The notes: generated from the letters alone by a model not told the origin. Positions 15,021 through 24,933 are shown, counted from the first letter of the stretch. The stretch: DNA of 64,000 nt from Candidatus Zixiibacteriota bacterium (GCA_030615745.1 JAUWYR010000005.1:11255-75254), one strand, 5' to 3'. Made by a program: numbers and translations.

Positions 15021-15362
15021 CTAACAGGTGAGATGAAAAAGCCCTACGATTTTTTCCTTTTGGCAAAGTTTATTAAGAGTTTTACAAGCTTCTTTTGTAT
15101 CCTGTTCAATTAATTTTATCCCCTTTTTCTTAAAAAGTTCAACCGTCTCAGGAAGAACTTCCATGTATCCATAAAATCCTTTACCAACAATCACTGTGTC
15201 TGGCTTAACCTTGAAAATATCTTCGGTTAAATCCTCAACTGAAAGCTGGTGAGAGGTCTTTCTCCACCAGGAGCTATCAATTTTATCAAGGTAGATTATA
15301 ACATCTGAGGTATATTTTTTGCTATCTATTACTATTTTTCCGAATTCATATGAGTCTATCAT
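15021..15362 (-). CDS. MTH938/NDUFAF3-family protein
   Basis: 113 residues. MIDSYEFGKIVIDSKKYTSD at the start, then WWRKTSHQL, and the conserved KPDTVIVGKGFYGYMEVLPE segment near 52-71 identify the Mth938-like fold. The eukaryotic relative NDUFAF3 is a complex I assembly factor; prokaryotic function is unknown. It lies 13 bases after the amidase gene's region on the same strand (15376 is the amidase stop), so it is cotranscribed behind the amidase. Confidence 0.85.
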   Translation of the reverse strand: MIDSYEFGKIVIDSKKYTSDVIIYLDKIDSSWWRKTSHQLSVEDLTEDIFKVKPDTVIVGKGFYGYMEVLPETVELFKKKGIKLIEQDTKEACKTLNKLCQKEKIVGLFHLTC

Positions 15363-15375
15363 AACGAATAAATTT

Positions 15376-17259
15376 TTATTCTGTTTTCTCTAAAAAATTC
15401 AAAATCCCATAATAGATACCCTCAGCGATTTTTTGTTGAAATCTTTTCTTTTTTAAAAGTATCTCCTGCTCAGGTAAGATTATGAAAGCGCATTCCACTA
15501 AAACAGATAAAAGCTGTGATGGTCTGGTCAAAGCCAAATTTGCGTAGTACAGCCCATAATCACCAAGCCTTAATTTTTTTACCAGTTCCTTTTGAATCTC
15601 TTGTGCCAGAGGTTTGGCTTGAGGGTGATAATAATAGGTGCTTGTTCCGTTGTTGTAAAAGGGATTTATCCCGTCAGGCAAGGCATTGTTATGGATGCTT
15701 ATGAGAATATCACAGTCTGCCTCAATTGCTTTTTGGGGTCGATCATAAAGTGGGACATCCTCCATCCCCTTTCTGGTCAAGATGACTTCCGCCCCTCTCC
15801 TCTCCAAGATTTTTTTCAATCTTTTTGCTATCTGAAGATTAACCACCTTTTCAGATAGTCCAGTTGGACCAACAGCTCCAGGGTCTTCAGAATGTCCAGG
15901 ATCTATCCCAATCGTCAAACCTTTTAATTTTCCTCTAAACTCAGGCTTTTTCTTAATTTCCAGAACCAAAATCTTATTCTCATAGAACACATCATAGCCC
16001 CAGAATTGCTTTTGATTTAGATAAATTTTTAACTGGTAAACCCCATTTTTTGGCTGGGTCCATTTAATCTGATCGATTATTTTATCTTCAGAATCATATC
16101 TGATCCAATCAGTATTGGAGATAGCATAATAGATGGTAAAAATTAAGCTGGATTTCTCCTGTTCCACTTTATAGGGGAGTCTTTGCTGAAGGGGTATTCT
16201 TACCTGAACACCTTTTTCTGTTTTCTTGGTTCGGATATGAGTGATGTAGCTTTTTGGAACAGGTGTTCCTTCTAAAAGAAAGGCTACCGAGTCTTTTTCC
16301 ACCCAGGCGGTCTCATCATCTGCTAATTTGATTCTAACCCAATCACCTGTCCTTCCGGTTGCCACCGCCCTTACTCCCTGAGGTTGATACAAAAGCACAT
16401 AACCCAACTTTGGACCGGTTCGGGCAATTAGGGTTGGGTCTAAAAATTCTATTATCTGTGGGGCCTGATACTTTTTTAAAGTTATCTTTGCAGGTGCTTC
16501 CTCCACCACACTTACCAAGTTGTTGAGGGAGTCAATTACAGAATTTTTTGGAAATGAAAAGGTCAAAAAGTCCCTAAGGGAGGAAAGCCTTTTTGTTAGT
16601 CTAAATATAATTTTTGCTGAATCGATCTTATCGTTTTCCTTGACGATATATGAACCATAATAAATTCCTCTGACCAAATCTTTTTCTTTCTCCTTCTCAT
16701 CCTCTTCGAAAACTACCAAATCTTTTGAAGGAAAGGTTTTATCTAAAGAAAGTTCAGCCATGGGTAGATCATAGGTGAGGCCATCGATTCTGAAATATCC
16801 CCAGCAATTAGGAGTTCCCCTGAAACTGACCTGAATGATATCCCCAGGGGTTAAAACCAAATCCAAATTTGGTTTAATACTTTCTTTTTCTATCCTTAAA
16901 GTATCATCCGGAGTAGAACTGAGTGGATGGGGGATAATGACTTTAACTGTGTCAAAAGTGGTTCCTTTTTTATTTTCTGCTTTTAATTCAAAGAAAAAAT
17001 CACCTGGTTTCAAAGGCAGGAAAGCCATGAATGCACCATTTTCATAGACTTTGACATCAAATCCATTTATCTTCAAAGATGAGTTAGGTGTAACCTGCCC
17101 GAAGATGAATGTGGAATCATATGCACCTATCTTCTGTCCATTTTTAGGATAGACCACATCTATCTTGGGAGCAGATTGGGCTATACCGAAATGTAAGCTC
17201 CAAAAGAAGAACAAAGAAAAAAAGACCTTAATACAAAATTTGTTTTTTAATCTATTCAT
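15376..17259 (-). CDS. Secreted N-acetylmuramoyl-L-alanine amidase (Amidase_3)
   Basis: 627 residues. A signal peptide (about 1-28) ends near FGIAQSAP. Domains in order: an Ig/PASTA-like N-terminal domain, an SH3-like domain near 295-330 (GDWVRIKLADDETAWVEKDS), an AMIN-like beta domain near 340-430, and the catalytic Amidase_3 domain at about 440-625. Zinc and catalytic residues are visible in IGIDPGHSEDPGAVGP, ISIHNNALP and VECAFIILPEQE. It cleaves the amide bond between muramic acid and the stem peptide during cell separation. It lies downstream of alanine racemase, another wall gene. Confidence 0.92.
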   Translation of the reverse strand: MNRLKNKFCIKVFFSLFFFWSLHFGIAQSAPKIDVVYPKNGQKIGAYDSTFIFGQVTPNSSLKINGFDVKVYENGAFMAFLPLKPGDFFFELKAENKKGTTFDTVKVIIPHPLSSTPDDTLRIEKESIKPNLDLVLTPGDIIQVSFRGTPNCWGYFRIDGLTYDLPMAELSLDKTFPSKDLVVFEEDEKEKEKDLVRGIYYGSYIVKENDKIDSAKIIFRLTKRLSSLRDFLTFSFPKNSVIDSLNNLVSVVEEAPAKITLKKYQAPQIIEFLDPTLIARTGPKLGYVLLYQPQGVRAVATGRTGDWVRIKLADDETAWVEKDSVAFLLEGTPVPKSYITHIRTKKTEKGVQVRIPLQQRLPYKVEQEKSSLIFTIYYAISNTDWIRYDSEDKIIDQIKWTQPKNGVYQLKIYLNQKQFWGYDVFYENKILVLEIKKKPEFRGKLKGLTIGIDPGHSEDPGAVGPTGLSEKVVNLQIAKRLKKILERRGAEVILTRKGMEDVPLYDRPQKAIEADCDILISIHNNALPDGINPFYNNGTSTYYYHPQAKPLAQEIQKELVKKLRLGDYGLYYANLALTRPSQLLSVLVECAFIILPEQEILLKKKRFQQKIAEGIYYGILNFLEKTE

Positions 17260-17322
17260 ATCTAAAAAAACTTTTTTATTTGTTCATTTTTATATAATCG
17301 ACATCAAAAAAAGTTTTCGTAA

Positions 17323-18462
17323 TCAATTTATGTAAACTTTGGGCAATCTTTTTCCCATTCTCGATATGATCTCATAGTTTATCGTTGAAGACCAGAAAGC
17401 TAAATCACAAGCTGTGATTTCTTCTTCCCCGTTTTTTCCGATTAAGGTTACTTCATCCCCGATTTTGACCCCTAAAATATCCGTAACATCAACCATAAAA
17501 GCATCCATACAAACTCTGCCAATTACTGGAGCTTTTTTGCCACGGATCAAAACCTCCCCTTTATTTGACAGAAGCCTGGGGTATCCATCAGCATATCCTA
17601 AGGGAATAGTAGCCACTTTGGTCTTCCTTTTTGTGAAAAAAGTTCTGCCGTAACCTATAAAACTTCCCTTTTCCACTTCTTTTAAAAACATAATCTTTGA
17701 TTCTAAAGACATAACCGGCTCAACTCTAATCGATTTTGAGAGTTCCTCGGATGGATAAACTCCATAAAGCAGGAGACCAACTCTTACCTGGTTAAAATAA
17801 CTTTCCGAAAGGTTTAAAACCGCAGCTGAGTTAGCAATAGATTTGATCAAATCCCTCTGGTTTAAAAATTCAAGTCTCTTCAAAACTTCTTTGAACTTGT
17901 TAATCTGCTTTAATGCGGACTTTTTATCTTCCCCTTCAGCCTCTGATAGCTGGGATAATATCCCTTTTATCTTTATATTTTCCAACTCTTTTATCTTTTT
18001 AAAAAACTCATAGGATTTTTCAGCAAAAAATCCATATCTTCCCATACCAGTGTCGATTTTTAAAAAAACTTCAGAGGTTTTTTTCTGTTTTTTCGCCTCT
18101 AAAGAAAGCATCCTTGCAAATTCGAAATCTGTAATAGTCGATTCCAGATCATATTCTACAATCATTTTTTCTCTTCCATAAAACTCAGGATAAAGAATAA
18201 GAATTGGCGATTTAATCCCTTTTTCTCTTAATTCTATACCCTCCTCCAGGATAGCCACACCCAGACTTCCCGCTCCGTTTTCTAAAACCACCTTTGATAC
18301 CTCGTAAGCACCATGCCCATAACCATCTGCTTTGACCACAGCCAAAAGCTCAACTTCTGGTCCTAAAGTTTTTTTAATATTTTTTGTATTTAGAGCCAAT
18401 CTTTTTAAATCGACCTCTAAAAAGGCGGGTCTTTTGAATCTGTTTTCGCAAGTTTTGCTCAT
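17323..18462 (-). CDS. alr: Alanine racemase
   Basis: 379 residues, full length. The PLP-binding lysine lies in VVKADGYGHGAYEV at about 42-55. The second catalytic base, Tyr, is in FIGYGRTFF near 263, and RVCMDAFMVDVT near 308 is the family signature. It supplies D-alanine for peptidoglycan. Transcribed toward the amidase gene 63 bases downstream. The ATG start opens MSKTCENRFKRPAFLEVDL, with the typical racemase strand beginning at AFLEVDL. Confidence 0.96.
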   Translation of the reverse strand: MSKTCENRFKRPAFLEVDLKRLALNTKNIKKTLGPEVELLAVVKADGYGHGAYEVSKVVLENGAGSLGVAILEEGIELREKGIKSPILILYPEFYGREKMIVEYDLESTITDFEFARMLSLEAKKQKKTSEVFLKIDTGMGRYGFFAEKSYEFFKKIKELENIKIKGILSQLSEAEGEDKKSALKQINKFKEVLKRLEFLNQRDLIKSIANSAAVLNLSESYFNQVRVGLLLYGVYPSEELSKSIRVEPVMSLESKIMFLKEVEKGSFIGYGRTFFTKRKTKVATIPLGYADGYPRLLSNKGEVLIRGKKAPVIGRVCMDAFMVDVTDILGVKIGDEVTLIGKNGEEEITACDLAFWSSTINYEIISRMGKRLPKVYIN

Positions 18463-18818
18463 AATTTTCAGAGTTATATATTTAATCCAGACTTTAAAGT
18501 CAAGTAAAGTTTTCTCAGGTTGAAGGTGAATGGATAAAAAATTTTGATTTAAAAAGGTCTTAAAAGAAGGTAGACCACAAACAAAAATTTATTCTACATC
18601 GTAAAAAGACGAAAGCCCCGAATAAGGGGAAGGAGAAAAGCTTACGTTTTTTTCCTTCCCCTTCCTCCCTTCTATAACCTGTTTAAAGATAATTTAATGG
18701 TTTCATTATTCTCAAAGCTATTACCCTTAACTTTTTTCAAAAGAAAACCGAAAATTCTTGCTTTTCTTTCCGATAAACATTATTTAGATATGTATAAACC
18801 ATTAAACCCGGGGGAGAG
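18463..18818. other. Divergent intergenic region between alr and the DUF3566-like gene
   Basis: No gene. A strong hairpin at 18624-18663 pairs AAGGGGAAGGA with TCCTTCCCCTT. Both sides are AT-rich and must carry promoters for the two divergent genes, but I could not fix them with confidence. Confidence 0.5.
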
Positions 18819-19193
18819 ATGAAATTTGAATTGAAAAGAATCGATGTCTGGAGTATTACCAAGATAAGCTTTTTTCTGAACGGTGTCTTTGGGTTGCTTT
18901 TTGGTTTTTTCTATGCCCTTATTCTTGCTATGGTGGGAAGTATGATTGGACCTCTATCCGGAGGGGAGTTCGATTCATTCGGTGCATTAACCGGTGCCTT
19001 CGGAATCTTTTTTGCAATTATTTTAGCTATATTTTCTGCTGTAACCGGAGGAGTCACAGCTGCTGTTTTTGCCTGGCTTTACAATCTTTTTGCCAAATGG
19101 ATCGGTGGAATAGAAATAAATTTAGCCGGGGAAAAAATTGAATCTGTCTCACCATCTGATGAAAAATCAGAGGGGATGTCCAGATATGAATGA
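18819..19193 (+). CDS. DUF3566-like membrane protein
   Basis: 124 residues. MKFELKRIDVWSITKISFFL matches the start of DUF3566 transmembrane proteins (basic residues, then the W-S-x-x-K motif before a membrane helix). Two long hydrophobic segments (about 20-45 and 60-95) surround a Gly-rich loop. GGGGAGAG is the ribosome binding site. The last eight bases overlap the start of gltX, so the two are coupled; the function is unknown. Confidence 0.75.
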   Translation: MKFELKRIDVWSITKISFFLNGVFGLLFGFFYALILAMVGSMIGPLSGGEFDSFGALTGAFGIFFAIILAIFSAVTGGVTAAVFAWLYNLFAKWIGGIEINLAGEKIESVSPSDEKSEGMSRYE

Positions 19194-20631
19194 GGTCAGA
19201 GTAAGAATTGCACCCTCTCCATCAGGTTTTCTTCATGTTGGGATTGCAAGGACTGCTATTTACAACTGGCTTTTTGCGCGTCATCATAAGGGGGTCTTTA
19301 TTCTAAGGATCGAGGATACCGACCCGTCCCGTTCAAGTCCTGAGATGGTAGAAGCTATAATCGAGAGTTTGAAATGGTTGGGTCTGGATCGGGATGAGGG
19401 ACCATACTATCAGTCCCAGAGAAAAGAACTTCATCAGAAATATGCCCAGAAGCTTTTGGAGACTAAGAAAGCTTACTTTTGCTTTTGCACGCCCCAGGAG
19501 TTGGAGGAAAAGAGAAAAAAAGCCAAAGCCTCTAAGGCTGACTGGAAATATGACCGCACCTGTTTAAAACTTTCGGATGCGGAAAAAGAGAAAAAAATAA
19601 GAAAGGGAGAGCCCAGGGCGATAAGGCTTTTGGTCCCATCAGGCAAAACAGAGTTCGATGATCTGGTTTACAAACATTTAGAAAAGGAGAACGAAGATAT
19701 TGATGACCTTATAATCGTTCGTTCAGATGGTAGACCAACTTATAATTTTGCCTGTGTTGTAGACGATGTTGAGATGAGAATCTCACATATTATAAGGGGA
19801 AATGACCACATCTCAAATACGTTCAAACAGATTCTCATCTATAAGGCTTTTGAGCTGACTCCTCCTAAATTTGCTCATATTCCTCTTATCTTAGGAAAGG
19901 ATAAAGCCAAGGTCTCCAAAAGGCATGGGGCGATCTCTGTGATGGAGTATAAGGAACAAGGCTTTCTGCGGGAAGCTTTTTTGAATTTCTTAGCCCTTCT
20001 GGGTTGGTCACCCAAAGACAACAGGGAAATCCTTTCCACAGAAAAGATGATAGAGCTGTTCTCCCTTGAAGGAGTGAATCCAGCCAATCCAATTTTTGAT
20101 CCAGAGAAACTTGAATGGATGAACGGGGAATACATCCGCGCTAGCGATAATGAAAAGCTTTGCGACCTGGTCATTCCCTTTTTGATCAAGGAGAATTTGA
20201 TTACAGACAAGACAGCGAAACAGAAAAGGGAAAGGCTTTTGAAATTTGTTTCATTGTTCAAAGAAAGATGCAAGACTTTGAAAGATTTTGCAGAAAAAGG
20301 TAAATACTTTTTTGCGTTTGACTACAGGTACGAGCCAAAAGCTGTAAGTGAACATTTCAATTCCGCTGAAGATGTTCAAAGATTGAACACTTTTGTCCAA
20401 CGCTTGGATCAACTTGAAAGATTCGAAAAAGAGAAAATTGAACAAGCGCTACGCAACCTAACAGATGAGATGAAAATAAAGCCCGCCCCCCTGATTCATA
20501 CGGTTCGCTTGGCAGCAACCGGAACCTCATCCGGACCCCCGCTTTTCGACATCTTGGAACTTCTGGGCAGAGAAGAGGTTGTAAAAAGAATCAAAAAAGC
20601 AGTTGAGTTTATTAAGACGAAATTCAATTAG
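19186..20631 (+). CDS. gltX: Glutamyl-tRNA synthetase
   Basis: 482 residues from the ATG at 19186. RIAPSPSGFLHVGIARTAIY at residues 5-24 carries the HIGH-type motif (HVGIAR). KDKAKVSKRHGAIS near 240 is the KMSKS loop. LRIEDTDPSRSS and FCFCTP follow the bacterial GluRS pattern. I chose this start because the class I fold begins at once; the longer frame adds 16 residues overlapping the upstream gene. It charges tRNA-Glu. A separate glutaminyl-tRNA synthetase is encoded nearby. Confidence 0.95.
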   Translation: MNEVRVRIAPSPSGFLHVGIARTAIYNWLFARHHKGVFILRIEDTDPSRSSPEMVEAIIESLKWLGLDRDEGPYYQSQRKELHQKYAQKLLETKKAYFCFCTPQELEEKRKKAKASKADWKYDRTCLKLSDAEKEKKIRKGEPRAIRLLVPSGKTEFDDLVYKHLEKENEDIDDLIIVRSDGRPTYNFACVVDDVEMRISHIIRGNDHISNTFKQILIYKAFELTPPKFAHIPLILGKDKAKVSKRHGAISVMEYKEQGFLREAFLNFLALLGWSPKDNREILSTEKMIELFSLEGVNPANPIFDPEKLEWMNGEYIRASDNEKLCDLVIPFLIKENLITDKTAKQKRERLLKFVSLFKERCKTLKDFAEKGKYFFAFDYRYEPKAVSEHFNSAEDVQRLNTFVQRLDQLERFEKEKIEQALRNLTDEMKIKPAPLIHTVRLAATGTSSGPPLFDILELLGREEVVKRIKKAVEFIKTKFN

Positions 20632-20672
20632 AAAAGGTCGCTGAAAAAAGCCAAATAGAGAAAGGTTTAACT

Positions 20673-20753
20673 GGAGTGTCAAGCTTTAGCTTGACCTGAA
20701 AGGTCCTGAAAGGCAGAAGATCTTTAGTTGGTTCACCTAAAGGTGAACACTCC
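20673..20753. repeat. Double hairpin repeat after gltX
   Basis: Outer arms GGAGTGT and ACACTCC enclose two stems: GTCAAGC/GCTTGAC with loop TTTA, and GTTCACCT/AGGTGAAC. It may act as the gltX terminator but has no clear U-run. Between the two stems lie AGGTCCTGAAAGG and a short spacer. Confidence 0.7.
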
Positions 20754-20780
20754 AAATTCCGCTATCAGTTGTGTAGTTGT

Positions 20781-21407
20781 GTAGGTCAGGAGCCCTGTGC
20801 TCCTGACATCCAATATTATTATTCTCCAAATTCTCCCTCAATCTCGATGGTGCCCATCACTCCCCAGTCGCGAGAATAGAACCCCTCCGCATGATATTTG
20901 TGCATCGACGAGTGCGGCCAGTCGAACGGGGAATTGACGTATCTATGTTTGACCGGATTAAAATGAATATAATCGATATGTCGATTCAAGTCTTCTTGGT
21001 CTCTAATAATATGATCCCAAAAGCGATTTTGCCATATTCTGCCGCAAACTAGATTCATTCGCTTTCGCCACAAGGCACCAAAGCTCATTTTGATTCGCTG
21101 AAGAATGTTTGAAATGTCGTGTTCTTTGGGGTCGATGACGATATGGAAATGGTCAGGTAAAATAACCCACGCCATTATGTCATAGGTTGATTTATCTTTG
21201 ACCGTATTAAATCCAGTCCAAAGCAAATCAATGTTATCGACCAACACAGGCTTTCGCCTGTATGTTACATTGGTGATGAAATAGAGATTACCCTCACCAT
21301 GGTAACGACGCAAAATGGACATAATTACAATAACAACAAAGGCTTGATTGTTAAAACAAATTGTCTCCCATGAAATAAACTGTCAGGAGCGCGGGGCTCC
21401 TGACCTA
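20781..21407 (-). mobile_element. RAYT unit: REP hairpin, transposase gene, inverted REP hairpin
   Basis: Left boundary GTAGGTCAGGAGC..GCTCCTGAC (20781-20807). The right boundary is the inverted partner GTCAGGAGC..GCTCCTGACCTAC (21382-21407). Between them is a single REP-associated tyrosine transposase gene. Such REP-RAYT-inverted REP units are known in proteobacteria, where the enzyme recognises the GTAG-type foot of the hairpin. The right hairpin supplies the 3' end of glnS. Confidence 0.88.
20819..21322 (-). CDS. REP-associated tyrosine transposase (RAYT, Y1 HUH family)
   Basis: 167 residues. The HUH metal motif is in VILPDHFHIVIDP near 55-67 and the nucleophilic Tyr in RHIDYIHFNPVKHRYV near 112-127. 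FWDHIIRDQEDL precedes it. This is the single-domain RAYT layout. It nicks and rejoins single-stranded REP DNA. The coding region is richer in G+C by eye than its AT-rich surroundings, as is neighbouring glnS. All expected motifs are intact, so it may be active. Confidence 0.92.
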   Translation of the reverse strand: MSILRRYHGEGNLYFITNVTYRRKPVLVDNIDLLWTGFNTVKDKSTYDIMAWVILPDHFHIVIDPKEHDISNILQRIKMSFGALWRKRMNLVCGRIWQNRFWDHIIRDQEDLNRHIDYIHFNPVKHRYVNSPFDWPHSSMHKYHAEGFYSRDWGVMGTIEIEGEFGE

Positions 21408-23161
21408 CTCAGTTGCTCCTTCTCGATCTTTGCCCAGGGGTCATAAAGCGATACTGTCCGATTGAATACCAGTTTTTCATCGGACGTGTCAGAATCAACG
21501 CAGAAATAGCCCAGCCTTAAGAACTGATATTTATTTCCAGGTTTTGCACCAGCAAGGTTAGGCTCAACTTTGCACGAAGTCAATATCTCCAACGAGTTCG
21601 GATTCAAATTAGCTTTGAAATCAGAACCCTCCTCCACATCGTCTGGATTTGCTTTCAGGAAAAGATGATCATACAAGCGCACTTCGGCTTCGAGAGAATG
21701 AGCAGAAGAAACCCAGTGCAAGGTAGCTTTGACCTTACGTCCTGCTTTAGCCCCGCCGCTTTTAGTCTCAGGGTCGAAACTTGCGTGCAGTTCGACCACT
21801 TCGCCCGTCTTTTCATCCTTAACTACCCTTTCACATCTGATAATATACGCGTGTTTTAGACGAACCTCTTGACCAGGAGCTAATCGGAAAAACTTTTTCG
21901 GTGGAACCTCTCGAAAATCGTCTTGTTCGATAAAAAGCACACGAGAAAAAGGAACCTTACGCGTCCCCATACTAACATCCTCTGGATTGTTTATAGCTTC
22001 TAACTCTTCGGTCTGATCTTCCGGATAGTTGTCTATGACCACCCGCAGTGGTCGCAACACAGCCATAACACGCATAGCTTTTTTATTCAAATCTTCTCTG
22101 AGGCAGTGCTCTAAAAGTGCTATATCAACGATACTATCCCTCTTGGCCACTCCGATACGCTCACAAAAGTTTCGGATTGCCTCCGGGGTGTAGCCACGTC
22201 TTCGCAAACCTGAAATCGTGGGCATTCGTGGGTCATCCCATCCCTTGACATATCCTTCTTCTACCAATTGCAGAAGCTTTCTTTTGCTCAAAACTGTGTG
22301 ACTTAAATTCAAGCGAGCGAACTCGATTTGCTGTGGGTGATGAATGTTCAATTGATCAAGAAACCAGTCGTACAAGGGGCGATGGTCTTCAAATTCTAAG
22401 GTGCAAATCGAATGGGTGATCCCTTCAATGGAATCTGATTGACCATGGGCAAAGTCGTACATCGGATAGATGCACCACTTATCGCCTGTTCGGTGATGTG
22501 TCGCATGAAGGATGCGATACATCACCGGATCCCGCAGGTTCAAATTTCCGGATGCCATATCAATTTTCGCCCGAAGAACATGGGCACCGTCCTCAAATTC
22601 GCCTGCGCGCATACGCTCGAAAAGATTTAGGTTCTCTTCGACCGAACGATTTCTGTGAGGACTTTCCCGACCGGGTTGGGTCAAGGTGCCGCGGTACTCT
22701 CTGATTTCATCAGCGCTCAAGCTGTCGACATAAGCCTTGCCATCCTTGATTAACTGCACCGCGTACTGGTATAGCTTGTCATAGTAGTCAGATGCAAAAA
22801 ACAGCCTTTCCTCCCAATCGAATCCAAGCCAGCGAACATCCTCTATGATAGATTCCACATATTCAGCTTGCTCTTTGGTTGGATTGGTATCGTCGAATCG
22901 CAAATTGCAAAAGCCTCCGTAATCGGCGGCTAAACCGAAATTTAGGCAGATCGATTTGGCGTGTCCGATGTGCAGATAGCCGTTAGGCTCCGGCGGAAAT
23001 CGGGTGTGCACTCGCCCTTCGTATTTGTTTGTGCTCAGGTCCTCCTCGATGATATCTCGGATAAAATCGGAGGGGCGAGTAGAATTGGTCTTTTTCATAC
23101 TTTTGGTTTTTTTCTCGTTTTTCTTTTTGCTGTTTTCTGGCTCGGTGTTCGGTGATTTCAT
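21383..23161 (-). CDS. glnS: Glutaminyl-tRNA synthetase
   Basis: 592 residues. After a Lys-rich N-terminal extension of about 30 residues the protein reads [20 protein letters not shown] (HIGH motif near 60) and [13 protein letters not shown] (KMSKS variant) near 288; the beta-barrel anticodon-binding part follows. It charges tRNA-Gln directly. The last eight codons (encoding SRSGAPRS) and the stop come from the REP hairpin of the RAYT unit. M1 has GAGGTG at eight bases. By eye its base composition is more GC-rich than that of flanking genes, which fits horizontal acquisition. Confidence 0.95.
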   Translation of the reverse strand: MKSPNTEPENSKKKNEKKTKSMKKTNSTRPSDFIRDIIEEDLSTNKYEGRVHTRFPPEPNGYLHIGHAKSICLNFGLAADYGGFCNLRFDDTNPTKEQAEYVESIIEDVRWLGFDWEERLFFASDYYDKLYQYAVQLIKDGKAYVDSLSADEIREYRGTLTQPGRESPHRNRSVEENLNLFERMRAGEFEDGAHVLRAKIDMASGNLNLRDPVMYRILHATHHRTGDKWCIYPMYDFAHGQSDSIEGITHSICTLEFEDHRPLYDWFLDQLNIHHPQQIEFARLNLSHTVLSKRKLLQLVEEGYVKGWDDPRMPTISGLRRRGYTPEAIRNFCERIGVAKRDSIVDIALLEHCLREDLNKKAMRVMAVLRPLRVVIDNYPEDQTEELEAINNPEDVSMGTRKVPFSRVLFIEQDDFREVPPKKFFRLAPGQEVRLKHAYIIRCERVVKDEKTGEVVELHASFDPETKSGGAKAGRKVKATLHWVSSAHSLEAEVRLYDHLFLKANPDDVEEGSDFKANLNPNSLEILTSCKVEPNLAGAKPGNKYQFLRLGYFCVDSDTSDEKLVFNRTVSLYDPWAKIEKEQLSRSGAPRS

Positions 23162-23351
23162 AACTTTTTCACCTCGATCTTGAGTGAAGTGGTGATACTT
23201 TTCTCACATTTGCACCAAGACAATATAACACTTTATAGGTCTTTATGCCAGAATAAAAATTTAATAATTGTCCGTTGCCAGAGATTTTGGGAAGGAGGAG
23301 GTTATAAAGAGATTAGAAAAAGGATAGAGTTTATAAAAAATAAATTTAGTG

Positions 23352-23535
23352 GCTGACGGGTCCCTTGACCCGTCAGCATAAAAGTTTTTTCGCCAGGTCA
23401 GGGGACCTGTCGAGCACTTTAAAAAAAGCTTCGTTAGTGCGCGGGAATTGGCCTGCCAGGGATTTCCCGCATTGTATATTAGGCTCGGGAATTCCCCGGA
23501 ACGGGTCTTGACGACAATTCCTGAGCCAACGAAAG
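23352..23535. repeat. Hairpin cluster with dispersed GGAACGGG element, copy 3
   Basis: Units in order: GCTGACGGGT..ACCCGTCAGC (23352-23377), AGGTC..GACCT (23395-23408), then a copy of the dispersed element: outer arms CTTCGTT/AACGAAAG (23429-23535), inner stem GCGGGAATT..GATTTCCCGC, and the core CCCCGGAACGGGTCTTGA closed by GGCTC..GAGCC. The gene-free stretch 23162-23583 otherwise holds the divergent starts of glnS and the phosphohexomutase gene. Confidence 0.8.
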
Positions 23536-23583
23536 AGTTTGACAAATAAATTTTTTTAACTATTTTAACCAAAAAGGAAAAAA

Positions 23584-24933
23584 ATGAACAAAACAGACCC
23601 ACAGATATTTAAAGCCTATGACATAAGAGGGATATACCCTGACCAACTTAATGAAGAAGTTTCCTACAAAATTGGAAAAGCCTTTGTTCAGTATCTAAAG
23701 CCAAAAAATGTTGCGGTGGGAAGGGATATGAGGTTATCCTCGGATGTTTTGTGGAAAAGCCTCACAAAAGGGATAATAGAATCCGGATGCGATGTGATAG
23801 ATTTGGGCTTGTGCTCCACTGATGGATTATATTTTGCGGTTGGTAAATTCGGATACGATTCGGGCATTATGATAACTGCTTCTCACAATCCACCCCAATA
23901 CAATGGAATGAAGATGTGCACAAAAAAAGCTTTTCCTTTGAGCGGGGATGTGGGGCTCGATAAGATAAAAGAGTTGGTTTTAAAAGGTGAACTCAAAAAG
24001 AAAAAAATAAAAAGAAAAGGAAGGCTCATAAAAAAAGATATAACCAAAGGCTATACCGAGCATGTCTTATCCTTTATAAACCCAAAAAAAATCAAGCCTT
24101 TTAAAATAGTTATAGATGCTGGTAATGGGATTGCTGGAAAGATAATACCGGATGTATTTTCCCATCTTCGGTGTAAGGTTGTTCCAATGTTTTTCGAATT
24201 GGATGGCTCATTTCCCCATCATCTTCCCAGCCCGATCGAGCCTGAAAATATAAAATCTCTTCAGAAGAAAGTCCTTGAAAAAAAAGCTGATTTGGGGGCA
24301 GCTTTCGATGGGGATGCGGACAGGATGTTTTTAGTGGACCAGAAAGCTAAAAGGATTGGAGGGGATATGGTAACAGCTCTGGTTGCTAAAAACCTTTTAA
24401 AAAAAGAAAAGGGCGCAACTATTCTTTATAATCTGATCTGTTCAAAAACTGTTCCTCAGGTTATAAAAAAAAGCGGGGGAATTCCGAAAAGAACAAAAGT
24501 TGGACACGCCTTGATAAAGCCTTTGATGAAAAAATATAATGCAATCTTTGGGGGGGAGCATTCCGGTCATTTTTATTTTAAAAGAAACTGGTTTGCTGAT
24601 TCAGGACTTATTGCTTTGCTTATCTGTTTAGAACTTCTCTCAGAAGAGGAAAAGCCTCTATCTTTTTTAATAGACTCAATTGACCGGTATTATCGCTCCG
24701 GGGAGCTCAATTTTAAGGTGGATGATATTCCCAGGAAATTAAAAGAGATAGAAAAACACTTTTCTTCTGCAAAAGTAGACCACTTAGATGGTCTTACTGT
24801 CGAATACAAAGATTGGTGGTTCAATCTTCGCCCCTCTAACACAGAGCCACTGGTAAGACTTAACATAGAGGCACAAAGCAAAAAGCTTTTAAAAGAGAAA
24901 AAAGAAAAACTTTCAAAGCTTATAAGAGATTAA
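23584..24933 (+). CDS. Phosphomannomutase/phosphoglucomutase
   Basis: 449 residues. The phosphoserine loop is MITASHNPPQYNG near 98-110, the metal loop is FDGDADRMF near 241, the sugar-binding loop is GGEHSGHFYF near 322, and the phosphate-binding site is RPSNTEPLVRL near 417. It interconverts hexose 1- and 6-phosphates for glycan precursors (ManB/AlgC type). AAAGGA lies five bases before the ATG. It is distinct from the glmM-like enzyme at 59264, which has GGEGNGG in the sugar-binding loop. Confidence 0.93.
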   Translation: MNKTDPQIFKAYDIRGIYPDQLNEEVSYKIGKAFVQYLKPKNVAVGRDMRLSSDVLWKSLTKGIIESGCDVIDLGLCSTDGLYFAVGKFGYDSGIMITASHNPPQYNGMKMCTKKAFPLSGDVGLDKIKELVLKGELKKKKIKRKGRLIKKDITKGYTEHVLSFINPKKIKPFKIVIDAGNGIAGKIIPDVFSHLRCKVVPMFFELDGSFPHHLPSPIEPENIKSLQKKVLEKKADLGAAFDGDADRMFLVDQKAKRIGGDMVTALVAKNLLKKEKGATILYNLICSKTVPQVIKKSGGIPKRTKVGHALIKPLMKKYNAIFGGEHSGHFYFKRNWFADSGLIALLICLELLSEEEKPLSFLIDSIDRYYRSGELNFKVDDIPRKLKEIEKHFSSAKVDHLDGLTVEYKDWWFNLRPSNTEPLVRLNIEAQSKKLLKEKKEKLSKLIRD

